From Candidatus Zipacnadia bacterium (GTDB taxonomy: Bacteria; Armatimonadota; Zipacnadia; Zipacnadales; UBA5352), in NCBI GenBank assembly GCA_029821735.1, contig JALGSU010000035.1, positions 24,801-88,800 of the forward strand: DNA of 64,000 nt, read 5' to 3'. The position numbers were made by a program, and so were the translations under genes. The stretch's first letter is position 1; each line of letters begins with the position of its first letter. The notes under the pieces are model-generated. The model ran no database searches. It had not been told where the DNA came from and saw only the letters and a list, made by a program, of their open reading frames with translations. This document shows positions 53,699 to 62,509 of this stretch, one piece after another.

Positions 53699-55070
53699 AT
53701 GCAGATCATCTTCAGCTTCGATACTGAGGACTACGTTGAGTCACGGAGTGCCGGCGACCTTCGGGCTCGTGGGCGAGAAGGCGCGCTTCATCCATTCCTG
53801 CGGCCGAGACGACGTCATCGCCGCAGTGGCCGAGCACGAGGTCGGCTATCATTCGGATCACCATTTCATCCTCCCGAACTGGCGTTACCGGCATCGACAC
53901 ATGCCCGACCACGTCATCAAGAACGACTGGGACACAGCTATGGATCGGCTTCTGGCTGAGGAGTCTCGGGGGCTCGCCGATATCGAGGCGATCTTCGGCG
54001 TTCGGCCCGTGACCCAGCTCCGCAACTACGGGGACTGGACCCCGCAGGTCATGGCCTGTCAGGCGCAACTGGGTGTGAGCGTCCACGCTTACGGGCCGAT
54101 TTTCCACAGCCAGGATCCGCAGCCGATCTGGTACTGCAACCAGCTTCAGGTTGGCAATCCCAGGCACACCTACGAGGAGAATCTCCACAGCCTGGAAATG
54201 AGCGCTGAGGAGAAGCTGGAGGCCCACAAAGCGAATGTGATCAAGCATCTGGAGGCCGGTACGGAGCGTCTGGGCTGGGTCACGCATCCGACGCGGTTCA
54301 TCGCTGACACGTGGTGGGAGGAGCCGAATTGGTGGGGCGATTGCCGCGATCCACATCGGCGCGATTGGCGAGCGCCAGAGCGCTTCAGCGATGAGAAGAT
54401 CAAGGAACTGCTCGGGATCGCCGACGGGCTGGTCGAGTTCGTAGCCGGGCTCGACGATGTTGAGCCGGTCAGCTTCCGCGACTTCGCCGAGGCCCATCGG
54501 CAGACCCGGGTGTTCGTCACGCGGGAGGAGGCGGTCCGGCTTGCAGGCCTTGTCGGGGAGCGCCCCGCGATGGTGGAACTCGATGGAGAATGGTTCTCGC
54601 CGGCGGAGCTGTTTGGCGTCTTCGCGCACGCGCTCGGAGCGCCGGAGGGCGGAGCCGCGGACCAGCGCAGCCCTCTGCGGCATATCCTCGGGCCGACGGA
54701 GGAGCCTGTGGCGACAACGCCCGGAGAGGCCTCTCTTGGGGCCATAGCGGCCGCCTGCCGCGAAGTGGAGTATTCCGTAAGGGACTTCGCGCGCGTCCCG
54801 GCGAGAGTCAAAATCGGCGACGGCGAGTGCGGCCCGGGCGCGTTCCTGCTGGCGATGGCAGCGGCGTTGAGGGACGATTCGGCGGAGCACATCGCCATTC
54901 TAGCAGCGGACAACCTGCCAGAACCGATTCGGCCCACCGACTACGAGACGATCGCCGGCGGCGGCAGTCCGATGGGATACATCCAGTACCAGGGGCGCCG
55001 CGAGGAGGTCGACTATTCGAGCATCCGCAGGCACGCGCAATTGCAGTATTGGACCGTAAAGCGCGCCTGA
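53699..55070 (+). pseudogene. frameshifted polysaccharide deacetylase-like protein
   Basis: ATG 53699 (GGGAGGTCGCC upstream) begins MQIIFSFDTEDYV, a typical start for this group of deacetylase-like proteins. The frame then fails and the downstream frame resumes with SHGVPATFGLVGEKARFI and runs intact to 55070. It includes EVGYHSDHHF (metal site type), LRNYGDWTPQVMACQAQLGV and a C-terminal extension. Homologues have about 15 residues between the two parts (a helix preceding the xHGVxxTF strand), so roughly 45 bases seem lost out of frame near 53738-53750. The open frame from 53538 is not the true N-terminus. It is followed 39 bases later by the DUF3604 gene. Confidence 0.75.
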
Positions 55071-55109
55071 GGCCAATCTGAGACCCAGAGCGATACAGGA
55101 AGTGATCTG

Positions 55110-56903
55110 ATGTACCAAGCCGAGATTCTGCCGAACAGATTCAGGGTCTGTGAGAAGACGACCCTCAGCGTGCATATCCAATCTGATCAGGCGATGGGGA
55201 AGGGCACCGAATTCGAGGTCCAATTCCCCATGTCCTGGACCATGGATCGGTGCGCGAGCTTCACCAAGGAGTATCAGGGCGAAGATCACAATGCGCCCGA
55301 ATTCGTGCGTATAGGGGCCAAATCGGGCGATTCGCGATTCGAGTGGCGGGTCGAGCAGAGGGAGTTTGACAGCGGCGCGCCAGACAGCCGACACGGGCGC
55401 TGCATCCACTTCACGCTCATCGAGGGAGAAATCGACGCGGGCGTTCCGGTCATCGTTGAGTGGCGGAATACGGTCGCGTCGCGGCGCGCTGAGACTGAGA
55501 TCGTGCATGTGGCGATCAACGGCGAGCGTATCGAGCCGATGCCCGAGATAATCACAGATCCCGACGAAGAGGTGCGAATCAGGCTCATAGCGCCGTCTTC
55601 GGTGAAGTCCGGAGAAGAGTTTCAGGTCCGGATCGTGTCGCTCGATGCATACGACAACATTTCGGGGACTCAGCACCACGGCGACATGCTTCTGGGCCCG
55701 GACGAGGAGCCCGTGAGCGGGCCTTTGCATTTCCTCGGTTCGCGGGTTGTCCCGGTGAATCTGGGCGCGGAGGGAGTGCATCGATTCAGCTACCGGGGAA
55801 TACTCAGTAACCCCGTACGGGCCACTGAGAGCCCCTGTGGGCCGTTTTGGGGCGATACGCACATCCACACGAGATGGTCTCATGACGCAATCGGCCGATT
55901 CCCCTATCAGTACGCTCGAGAGGTTTCAGGCCTCGATTTCGCGGCCGCGTGCGACCACGCAGAGAGCGCAATCCACAGTTGGGATCATCTGGTCGAGCTG
56001 GCCAACGAGCAGAATGAGCCGGGGAGATTTGTGGCTCTGGTCGCTTACGAAAATGGCCTGGGAGCGCCCTCAGGGCACTATAACACGTATTATCGCGGAG
56101 CCTCGGGGAAGTGCTATCTGAAGCCGGAGTTCGACGGGGACATCAGCGTTCTGAACCCGAAACTCGATCCGGCAGAGGCAATGACGATTCCGCATCATCC
56201 GGCGATCTTCTGGGGACACTCGCTCAGCGGGCCCACCGTTGATTGGGAGAAGTTCGACGAACAATACAGCCCTGTAGTGGAGATTTATTCGCATCACGGG
56301 CAAAGTGAGCGATATGACCCAACTCACGTGAATGCATACGAGTTCAATCGGTGGCATAAGCCTGGAGAACGCACGAACCGATCTGTTCCAGGCCATTTCG
56401 CCCAGGATGCGTGGAAAATGGGCAAGCGCGTGGGCGTGATCTGCTCGTCAGACGATCACTACGGCCAGGGAGGCCTGAACTTCGAGGGCATCGCCGGCGT
56501 CTTTTCGCCCGTATTGAGCCGTGAAGGGGTCTGGGACGCGATTCGAGCTCGACGCTGTTACGGGACAACGGGCGAACGGATCCTCCTCGACTTCAGCGTA
56601 AATGAGGCGGAAATGGGGCAAGAGACCTCCGCAGACGAGGGCGAGGAGCTCAAAATCGGCCTGGAAGTGCATGGCACCGACGCTCTGGCCAGAATCGAGG
56701 TCCTGCGGCTCGATTTCGCCAGCGGGGAGTATAACACGATTCTGGACGAGAGGCCCTATATGCTCGATTTTGAGGCGAATCTGACCGAGACCTTCGCCGG
56801 GCCAGTCATGTACTACGCGCGCGTGCAGCAGGATAAGATGATCAAAGACCGAGGGGTCTTCGCATGGTCCAGCCCGGTGTGGATCAGCCCTACCAACCCC
56901 TGA
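55110..56903 (+). CDS. DUF3604 / PHP-type metal-dependent protein
   Basis: 597 aa. An N-terminal beta-rich half (about 1-240) is followed by a PHP-like region beginning GPFWGDTHIHTRWSHDA (H251, H253). Further putative metal ligands are AAACDHAE, IPHHPAIFWGH, EIYSHHGQSE and VICSSDDHYGQGG. A beta C-terminal region ends the protein. PHP proteins are phosphoesterase-like; DUF3604 has no settled substrate. No signal peptide. GC is visibly lower than most of the window, and codon use has more A/T at third positions, which hints at a different origin. ATG preceded by CAGGAAGTGATCTG. Confidence 0.82.
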   Translation: MYQAEILPNRFRVCEKTTLSVHIQSDQAMGKGTEFEVQFPMSWTMDRCASFTKEYQGEDHNAPEFVRIGAKSGDSRFEWRVEQREFDSGAPDSRHGRCIHFTLIEGEIDAGVPVIVEWRNTVASRRAETEIVHVAINGERIEPMPEIITDPDEEVRIRLIAPSSVKSGEEFQVRIVSLDAYDNISGTQHHGDMLLGPDEEPVSGPLHFLGSRVVPVNLGAEGVHRFSYRGILSNPVRATESPCGPFWGDTHIHTRWSHDAIGRFPYQYAREVSGLDFAAACDHAESAIHSWDHLVELANEQNEPGRFVALVAYENGLGAPSGHYNTYYRGASGKCYLKPEFDGDISVLNPKLDPAEAMTIPHHPAIFWGHSLSGPTVDWEKFDEQYSPVVEIYSHHGQSERYDPTHVNAYEFNRWHKPGERTNRSVPGHFAQDAWKMGKRVGVICSSDDHYGQGGLNFEGIAGVFSPVLSREGVWDAIRARRCYGTTGERILLDFSVNEAEMGQETSADEGEELKIGLEVHGTDALARIEVLRLDFASGEYNTILDERPYMLDFEANLTETFAGPVMYYARVQQDKMIKDRGVFAWSSPVWISPTNP

Positions 56904-57016
56904 CACGTGTTAACTCACAACTCACACGGGGTACCTAACAAGCTTCGCGGCTGGACGTCCAGCGTGGAGAGTCAATAATCCGGCGAAGTAACGTCGGGAA
57001 AATGTTGCAAACGAAA

Positions 57017-57127
57017 GCGGCGCCAGCGGTCCCGCCGGTTGGCGGGACCGGGGGACCGAGAGTCTCTCCCGCCCAGATGGGCGGGAGGGACTCTCGGGAT
57101 CAGCAAGCGAAGCTTGCCTGGCGCCGC
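57017..57127. repeat. four-way-junction inverted-repeat element
   Basis: Between two convergent genes. Outer stem GCGGCGCCAG (57017-57026) / CTGGCGCCGC (57118-57127), 10 pairs. It encloses stem 2 (57027-57036 with 57041-57050, 10 perfect pairs, GGTT loop), stem 3 (57056-57074 with 57079-57097, 19 pairs with one G-T, AGAT loop) and stem 4 (57103-57108 with 57112-57117, 6 pairs, GAA loop). The layout is cloverleaf-like but without tRNA loops. It may act as a bidirectional terminator, a structured RNA or a REP/MITE-like element. Confidence 0.8.
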
Positions 57128-57131
57128 GCGT

Positions 57132-60100
57132 TCATTGCGCGGGCGCGGTGTGGAGGAGGCGAGTCCCCGGACCGGGGAGTGTAATTTGCAGCTCGGTGGC
57201 GTTCGCCGCGAGGATTTCGCCGGTGACCAGATCGGTCACGCGCATCGGCTCGGGGAAGTGGAGCGTCTCGGTGGACTCACTGGCCGAGTGAACGCCGATG
57301 AAGTTTCGGCTCACGTAACTCGGGTTGGTGCTCTCGACTCGGACCGGCACGCCCGCGTCCGCAGCGATGCGCTTGATCAGTTTCGGCGACAGCAGCGGGG
57401 TCGCCGAGTAGATGCTGGTCCAATCGTCGAATCTGCGGATCGCTAGGCCGGGCCAATCAGAATCTGACCAGGTTCCGGCGATCTCGATTCCGTCGCCTCC
57501 AGCGTAGAAGACCGGACCGATCTCGATGCGCGGCTGGCTGATGTCGAGCGCGGTCAGCCCCTCAGTCAGCGGATGGTCCTCGGACAGGTCCAACTTCCAG
57601 GGCCGCATCTCGTCGACCTCAGTCATTTCCATCCCAGTGAGTTCGGAGACGCGCGCGATGTCGAGATCATCGTTGCCGATGTACCCGGGCGCGTAATTCC
57701 AGACGATAGTGCGGCCATCGGACTTGAGTTCGGAATTGATGTAGTCGCGCTCGGCGTCGGTCATGTGGAAGCAGTTGAGGAAGAAGTAGCAGCGGGACTT
57801 CGGTACGCGGCCCTCGAGCACATCGTCGAGCAGGTAGATGTTCCACGGGACGCCGACGCGCTCGAAGACGATCTTCTGTTTGTACACCAGCCAGAACATC
57901 GCCTCGATGTCGTGACTGAGGTATGCGGAGGGAGTGCCCTCGTCGAGAATCACCGCGATGCCCTCTGGATCGGGTGAGCGGTCCCAGGTGAGCCAGCGGT
58001 CCGCGATCTCCCGCAGAATCTTGATCGCCTGAGATTGGCGCGGGTCGCGCGCGATCCAACCGTTGCTGAAATCGTACCACTGGGTCGCGAGGCCCTTTGC
58101 CGTGCAACTGGCGAAGGCGCGCTGGAGCTGGCTGACGGTTCCGTCGAGGCCGTCGGGAGCACCGTGGACGCGCTGCTCAGGACGATCGACGAGATGAGTG
58201 CGCAGATCGGCCTGCATCACCCAGAGCTTGTCGTGGGCGAGGACGGAGCCGACCGCGCTCATGATCTGGTAGGTCTCGCCGACGGCACGGCTGGAGTAGT
58301 CGAAGGGCGAGACCAGGAAGTCGCACAGGTCAGACTCAAGCAGTCGGTGCAGAGCGTAGTGCCCTGAGTCGCCTGCGCGACGGGCGCCTCCAAGCATGGT
58401 GGCAGTGTAACCGTAGTAGGTGCCAACAATTCCGGCGCCACCGGTGGCCTCTTTGATGATGCCGAAGTAGTGGAGGATCCCGTCGACCATGACGTCCTGG
58501 TAGAAAGTGTAGAAGTCGATGATGTATCGATTCTCGGAGGGGACGCGGAAGAGCATGTGGTCGGCGGCGTCGCGGACCGCGACGGAGGGGATGGCGACGG
58601 TGTCGAAGGTGACTTCGGGCATCTTCCATGCGGCGCGGACGGCGTCGATGTCATCGCCATACTTGCGCGCAACCCACTTACTGAACTCGCTGCGCATGGG
58701 CTCGGAGTAATCGGTGGGCTCGTAGGAGCGATTGATCGAGGCCCAGTGCTGCCACTCCCAGGAGACGCCGGATGCGGGATGGTAGCCGATGATGCGGGTG
58801 GCGTAAGGGGCGCTCTGGCAATGAGCCACGAACTTGCGCATGGCATCGCCGGAGGCTTCGCGCCAAAGCTGGGATGCGAGAGAGATGGCTTTGCCAGCAC
58901 CGTGGTAGATCATGACATCCGTGCTGCCGGATTCGGTAGCCGCCAGTTCCTCGGGATGCTCAGTCTTCCACCAAGTCTGGTGGCGGCCGGAGAGCATGAA
59001 GGAAGGCATGATCCAAGCGTCCGGATCGTAGCTGAGGAGCTCGAGGACGCGGGCATCGAACTCGGTGTAATCGAACTGGCCGGGGCCCTTCCAGCCGAAC
59101 TCGTAGGCGTCGATCTGGTAGATGTGGCAGCCGGCGTCGCGCATGTTTCCGATGCGGACGGGACTGTTGCGCAACTCGATGTAGTGCATGAACGGGTTGG
59201 GGTGATCGTTGATGAAAAGGGTGGGCAGGCCGTTGTAGCGCTTGATCTCGACCTTGGGCGGGTACTCGGGCTGAGACGGCGGGCGGAGCTTGACAGTGCC
59301 GACGACAACGCCCTCGTGGCCGTCGTAGGAGGAGCGCGGGAAGCCAAGCGTGACCTCGTAGTCACCCGGGGGCATGAAGCGCGAAGTGGGCAGCGACAAG
59401 GGCCCGAGGACTTCGCCCTCGGCGGTGGTGCGATGCACGCCGGGAAGTGCGTAGCCGGTGTGGAGCATCTCGCCGCCGTCGCGATTGAGGCCAAAGCGGA
59501 CCGGGTAATCGGACGCGGAGGCAGGCAGGCGGTCGATAATGGCGGTGACAGTGAGCGTATCGCCGACGTCTATGCTGTCAGGGATGTCGCAACTGACGAG
59601 ACTGAGCACGTCGCTGTGGCCCATGAACTCGTAGGGCAGATCGCCCCAGGGGGAGCCGCCGGCCGCGGCGACGACTTTCGCGGCAGGCCAGGCGGTGTCG
59701 TCGAAGTCGGGCTGGGTCCAGCCCTCGGGGACCTGCTCGCCAACCGCTCGCCAGTCGGCTCCGGAGAAGATTTCGACATCGCGGCGGGGCCAGGAAATCA
59801 CGGACTCGAGAATGAGGCCCTCGGCGCTGCTGTGGTCGACGGCCGAGATGGCGAAGACGTTGCGGCCGGGGACGAGGTGGGGCTGCAGGTCGATGACCTC
59901 GGGAGTGCGCCAGCCATCTGCGTCGTCGGCCTTCGCGATGGAGACACCGTTGAGGAAGAGCTCGTAGGCGTCGTCGGCAGTGAGTTGGCAGCGAGCGTCG
60001 GTGATGCCGGCGGTGTTGGCGGGGAGGTCGACGGCGTAGCGGAAATGCGCGCCGGTCTCGTCCTGGCCGAAGGTCTCCTCGGCCCATATCCAGTCGCTGC

Positions 60101-61085
60101 GCCAGGTGTTGAGCGGGCGCTCAGCGGACTCCAACGGCTCGTGATCGTGAGCGAGACGGATCTGGTCGAGCCAGACGCGAGCGCCCTTGCCGGTGAGCGT
60201 GATGCGCAGGTCGGCGGACGCAGCAAGGCGCGGGGAGTCGAAGTCGGACGCGATGTGCATGCGGCCCAGCTCGTCGGGCTGGCCGGCGGGGATGATGAGC
60301 GGATCGCCCGGGAGGGGCGCGCCGAAGAGGTCGAAGAAGGTGAGCGACGCGTGGATCGCCCGTGGGCCACAGTTCTCGGCCGCCGCGACTGTGGCGTCGA
60401 GAGCGAAGACGCCGAGGAGGTCGAGCGGGACGCGGGCGGAGAGTTGGGCCTCGCGATTGGCGGCAGAGGTGGCGAGCATGAGCGTGCGGTCGCCATCAGT
60501 GGGGTTCTCAGTGGACCAGGCGGATTCGGCGGCGTCGATGCGCCAACCATCGGGCATGCCATCGCCGTCGAAGTCATGCTCGAAACTGGGGTTGGGCGCG
60601 ACGCCGGGTTGACCGCGCAGGAAGCGGATATGGTCGACGGTGACCTCGACACCCGCGGGGTTGATCAGGTCAAGGCGGATGCGGTCAATTACGCCCTGCC
60701 AGTCGGGCTGGGCGCTCATGTCAATGCGGTAGAGGCGCGGCTCGCCGGAGGCGGTGAGCGTGTGGCGTGACTTGGTGTCATCGGTGAAGCCGGCGCCCTC
60801 GGCCTGGAAGAAGACCTCGCCGCCAGACGTGAGCGATGACGTGGCGCGGAATTCGAGGATGGGCCATTCGGCGGCGTCGATGCCCAGAGGCGGCGAGAGG
60901 AGCTGGCAATCGAAGGCAGTGAGCCCGCGAAACGCGCCGCCAGTGACCTCGGAAGTCTCGAAATTGGCTGGCGTCCAGGCCTCCAGATCACCGTCGGTGT
61001 CGAAGCGCCAAGTGAAAGACTGGGCGGAGGCGACGGATGCGATGAGCGCCAGAGTGAGCAGTACGACGACGACAGTTCGGGTCAT
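57132..61085 (-). CDS. large exported GH42-like glycosidase-type protein
   Basis: 1317 aa from ATG 61085, giving signal peptide VVVVLLTLALIASVASAQ; the open frame further upstream crosses a repeat and is discarded. Two N-terminal carbohydrate-binding-like beta sandwiches (FTWRFDTDGDLEAW, PNPSFEHDFDGDGMPDGWR) are followed by a sandwich with NTWRSDWIWAEE. A TIM barrel starts near residue 620 (GLPTLFINDHPNPFMHYIEL) and contains EFSKWVARKYGDDIDAVRAAW, a GH42 hallmark, and IGYHPASGVSWEWQHW. A GATase/trimerisation-like domain (ERVGVPWNIYLLDDVLEGR) and a C-terminal beta domain end it. Substrate unknown, probably an extracellular beta-galactoside-type glycan. Confidence 0.82.
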   Translation of the reverse strand: MTRTVVVVLLTLALIASVASAQSFTWRFDTDGDLEAWTPANFETSEVTGGAFRGLTAFDCQLLSPPLGIDAAEWPILEFRATSSLTSGGEVFFQAEGAGFTDDTKSRHTLTASGEPRLYRIDMSAQPDWQGVIDRIRLDLINPAGVEVTVDHIRFLRGQPGVAPNPSFEHDFDGDGMPDGWRIDAAESAWSTENPTDGDRTLMLATSAANREAQLSARVPLDLLGVFALDATVAAAENCGPRAIHASLTFFDLFGAPLPGDPLIIPAGQPDELGRMHIASDFDSPRLAASADLRITLTGKGARVWLDQIRLAHDHEPLESAERPLNTWRSDWIWAEETFGQDETGAHFRYAVDLPANTAGITDARCQLTADDAYELFLNGVSIAKADDADGWRTPEVIDLQPHLVPGRNVFAISAVDHSSAEGLILESVISWPRRDVEIFSGADWRAVGEQVPEGWTQPDFDDTAWPAAKVVAAAGGSPWGDLPYEFMGHSDVLSLVSCDIPDSIDVGDTLTVTAIIDRLPASASDYPVRFGLNRDGGEMLHTGYALPGVHRTTAEGEVLGPLSLPTSRFMPPGDYEVTLGFPRSSYDGHEGVVVGTVKLRPPSQPEYPPKVEIKRYNGLPTLFINDHPNPFMHYIELRNSPVRIGNMRDAGCHIYQIDAYEFGWKGPGQFDYTEFDARVLELLSYDPDAWIMPSFMLSGRHQTWWKTEHPEELAATESGSTDVMIYHGAGKAISLASQLWREASGDAMRKFVAHCQSAPYATRIIGYHPASGVSWEWQHWASINRSYEPTDYSEPMRSEFSKWVARKYGDDIDAVRAAWKMPEVTFDTVAIPSVAVRDAADHMLFRVPSENRYIIDFYTFYQDVMVDGILHYFGIIKEATGGAGIVGTYYGYTATMLGGARRAGDSGHYALHRLLESDLCDFLVSPFDYSSRAVGETYQIMSAVGSVLAHDKLWVMQADLRTHLVDRPEQRVHGAPDGLDGTVSQLQRAFASCTAKGLATQWYDFSNGWIARDPRQSQAIKILREIADRWLTWDRSPDPEGIAVILDEGTPSAYLSHDIEAMFWLVYKQKIVFERVGVPWNIYLLDDVLEGRVPKSRCYFFLNCFHMTDAERDYINSELKSDGRTIVWNYAPGYIGNDDLDIARVSELTGMEMTEVDEMRPWKLDLSEDHPLTEGLTALDISQPRIEIGPVFYAGGDGIEIAGTWSDSDWPGLAIRRFDDWTSIYSATPLLSPKLIKRIAADAGVPVRVESTNPSYVSRNFIGVHSASESTETLHFPEPMRVTDLVTGEILAANATELQITLPGPGTRLLHTAPAQ

Positions 61086-61103
61086 TGAGATCAGCCTTTC
61101 AAG

Positions 61104-61233
61104 AAGACAGGGAACGGGAATGGCAGAGACGAAAGAAACGAAAGAAGCAGCAGAAACGAAAGCAAAGGCAACGGCAACGACAGCCGGCAAGGATGCCGGC
61201 GCTCCCGGGAACGGCAAAGGCAACGGCAAATGA
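61104..61233. repeat. intergenic six-base-phased low-complexity repeat
   Basis: Array of ACGAAA, GCAGAA, ACGGCA and AAAGGC type units on the plus strand, broken in the middle by a CCGGC(AAGGAT)GCCGG palindrome (61183-61198). It lies upstream of the GH42-like gene and ends just before the propeller gene stop. Same family as the arrays near 41.6 kb and 62.4 kb. Confidence 0.55.
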
Positions 61234-61242
61234 CGGCACGGG

Positions 61243-62373
61243 TCAGGCTTTGCCGATGCGCTCGAGAAGGGGCTGGACATACTCGGGCGGGTAGCGGAAG
61301 CAGCGGTAGATCGAGCCGAGACCGCCCTCGACGTGCCAGGGGTAACGGAAATCCCAGACGACTTCACCGTCAGTCGTGACCTCGAAGAGGTGGGCCTTGC
61401 TGCCCTCGCAGATGAGCGTGTTGCCGGCGTCGGCGTCGCCGATGGTCGGGAGGCGCTGGGCACCTGAGATGTATCCGGAGAAGAAATCCTCTCTGGGGTC
61501 GGCAGTGTACTCCCACTCGATCTCGTTGTTGAGCGGGTTGACCTCGATCACGCGTGACCATCCGCGCAGCGTGCCATTATCGAAGATGAGGATGTTCCCG
61601 TTGGGGAGCATGTGGGGCTTGTGCTGACCGTCGAGGACGCCGGGGCCCCACGCCCAGACGATCTCGGAAGTGTCTCGGTCGATGACGCCGATTATGTCGA
61701 CCGAGCGGTACGAGAACATGATGTTGCCCGGGGTGAAGCGGGGCTCGTCGCCGGACTCGACCTCTGCCTCGTAGGTGGCGTTGGGCGGAATGATCTGCAG
61801 CGTGTTGTTGTGGGCCCAATCGAACGAGAACTTGCCAGCCACGCGCTCGCGGAAGTGGTTCCAACCCTCGGGAGAGAGCAACTCCTCAAGCTCCTGGAGA
61901 TGGTGCTCGCCATGCCACTCCCAGAGCAGCTCCCAGTCGCGGCCGACCTCGACCATGTAGGGGCAGCGCTTTAGCATGACGTCGAGCTCGCGCCACATGT
62001 GATCGCGCACGCAGTTGAGGATCATGTGGCCATTGGACATGACCTGGAAATCGTGGTCGATGCGACAGTGGTAATGCCACTGCACGTCGCCATCAGGATC
62101 GATCTCGCGGATTCCGGCCTGTGAGATGTCGGAGCGGTCGCGAGTGGGGTAGATGAGATTGCCGTCAGGCAGGAGGCGAGCGAATGATTGCTGGGCGGTC
62201 CAGGTGTGCCAGGTGTGGACGATCTCGCCCTCCATGTCGATGAGGTAGATTTTGCCGCGACCATCCTCGGCGAGAGTGGGGTCTTCGTATGACTCGCAAA
62301 AGAGCGTGTAGCCTTGGTATGCGCGGTCGGGATCGTGGACGGTGACGCCGAGCGGCTGAGTGGTCTCGGGCAT
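61243..62373 (-). CDS. arylsulfotransferase (ASST)-like beta-propeller protein
   Basis: 376 aa, no signal peptide. Repeated propeller blades with the ASST flavour: GKIYLIDMEGEIVHTWHTW, ARLLPDGNLIYPTRD, IREIDPDGDVQWHYHCRIDHDF (quoted in part), FDWAHNNTLQIIPPN, HKPHMLPNGNILIFDNG, GNTLICEGSKAHLFEVTTDG. Histidines in the HDF, WAHNN and HKPHML blocks match positions that form the active-site funnel of arylsulfotransferases. Relatives transfer sulfate between phenols, but many homologues of this length are uncharacterised. Start at ATG 62373 with CAAGAGGGGACTGACC upstream. Downstream of a glycosidase gene on the same strand. Confidence 0.8.
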   Translation of the reverse strand: MPETTQPLGVTVHDPDRAYQGYTLFCESYEDPTLAEDGRGKIYLIDMEGEIVHTWHTWTAQQSFARLLPDGNLIYPTRDRSDISQAGIREIDPDGDVQWHYHCRIDHDFQVMSNGHMILNCVRDHMWRELDVMLKRCPYMVEVGRDWELLWEWHGEHHLQELEELLSPEGWNHFRERVAGKFSFDWAHNNTLQIIPPNATYEAEVESGDEPRFTPGNIMFSYRSVDIIGVIDRDTSEIVWAWGPGVLDGQHKPHMLPNGNILIFDNGTLRGWSRVIEVNPLNNEIEWEYTADPREDFFSGYISGAQRLPTIGDADAGNTLICEGSKAHLFEVTTDGEVVWDFRYPWHVEGGLGSIYRCFRYPPEYVQPLLERIGKA

Positions 62374-62404
62374 GGTCAGTCCCCTCTTGCGGCGGACGCG
62401 ATGC

Positions 62405-62490
62405 GTTGACGAACGGCAGACGGCGACGGCAAACCGCAGAGTCGCGGAGGCGCAGAGAACGACAACGGCGGACGGCTACGGCAGAGACAT
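62405..62490. repeat. intergenic six-base-phased low-complexity repeat
   Basis: ACGGCA, ACGGCG, AACGAC and GCAGAG type units between two minus-strand genes, of the same degenerate family as 61104-61233. Confidence 0.45.
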
Positions 62491-62509
62491 AGTTCGCCTG
62501 AGAGGGCGG

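Noticed and set aside
57027..57117. Cloverleaf element as a tRNA gene
   Set aside because: No T-loop TTCRA, no anticodon-loop pattern, a 19-bp arm and no CCA-type acceptor; folding only superficially resembles a tRNA.
58470..60770. 766-codon open frame on the plus strand
   Set aside because: Antisense to the GH42-like gene; repetitive Val/Gly/Asp/Glu composition typical of mirror frames in GC-rich DNA, no domain or ribosome site.
61086..61463. N-terminal extension of the GH42-like protein
   Set aside because: It would be translated from the repeat array and overlap the propeller gene; ATG 61085 gives a proper signal peptide.
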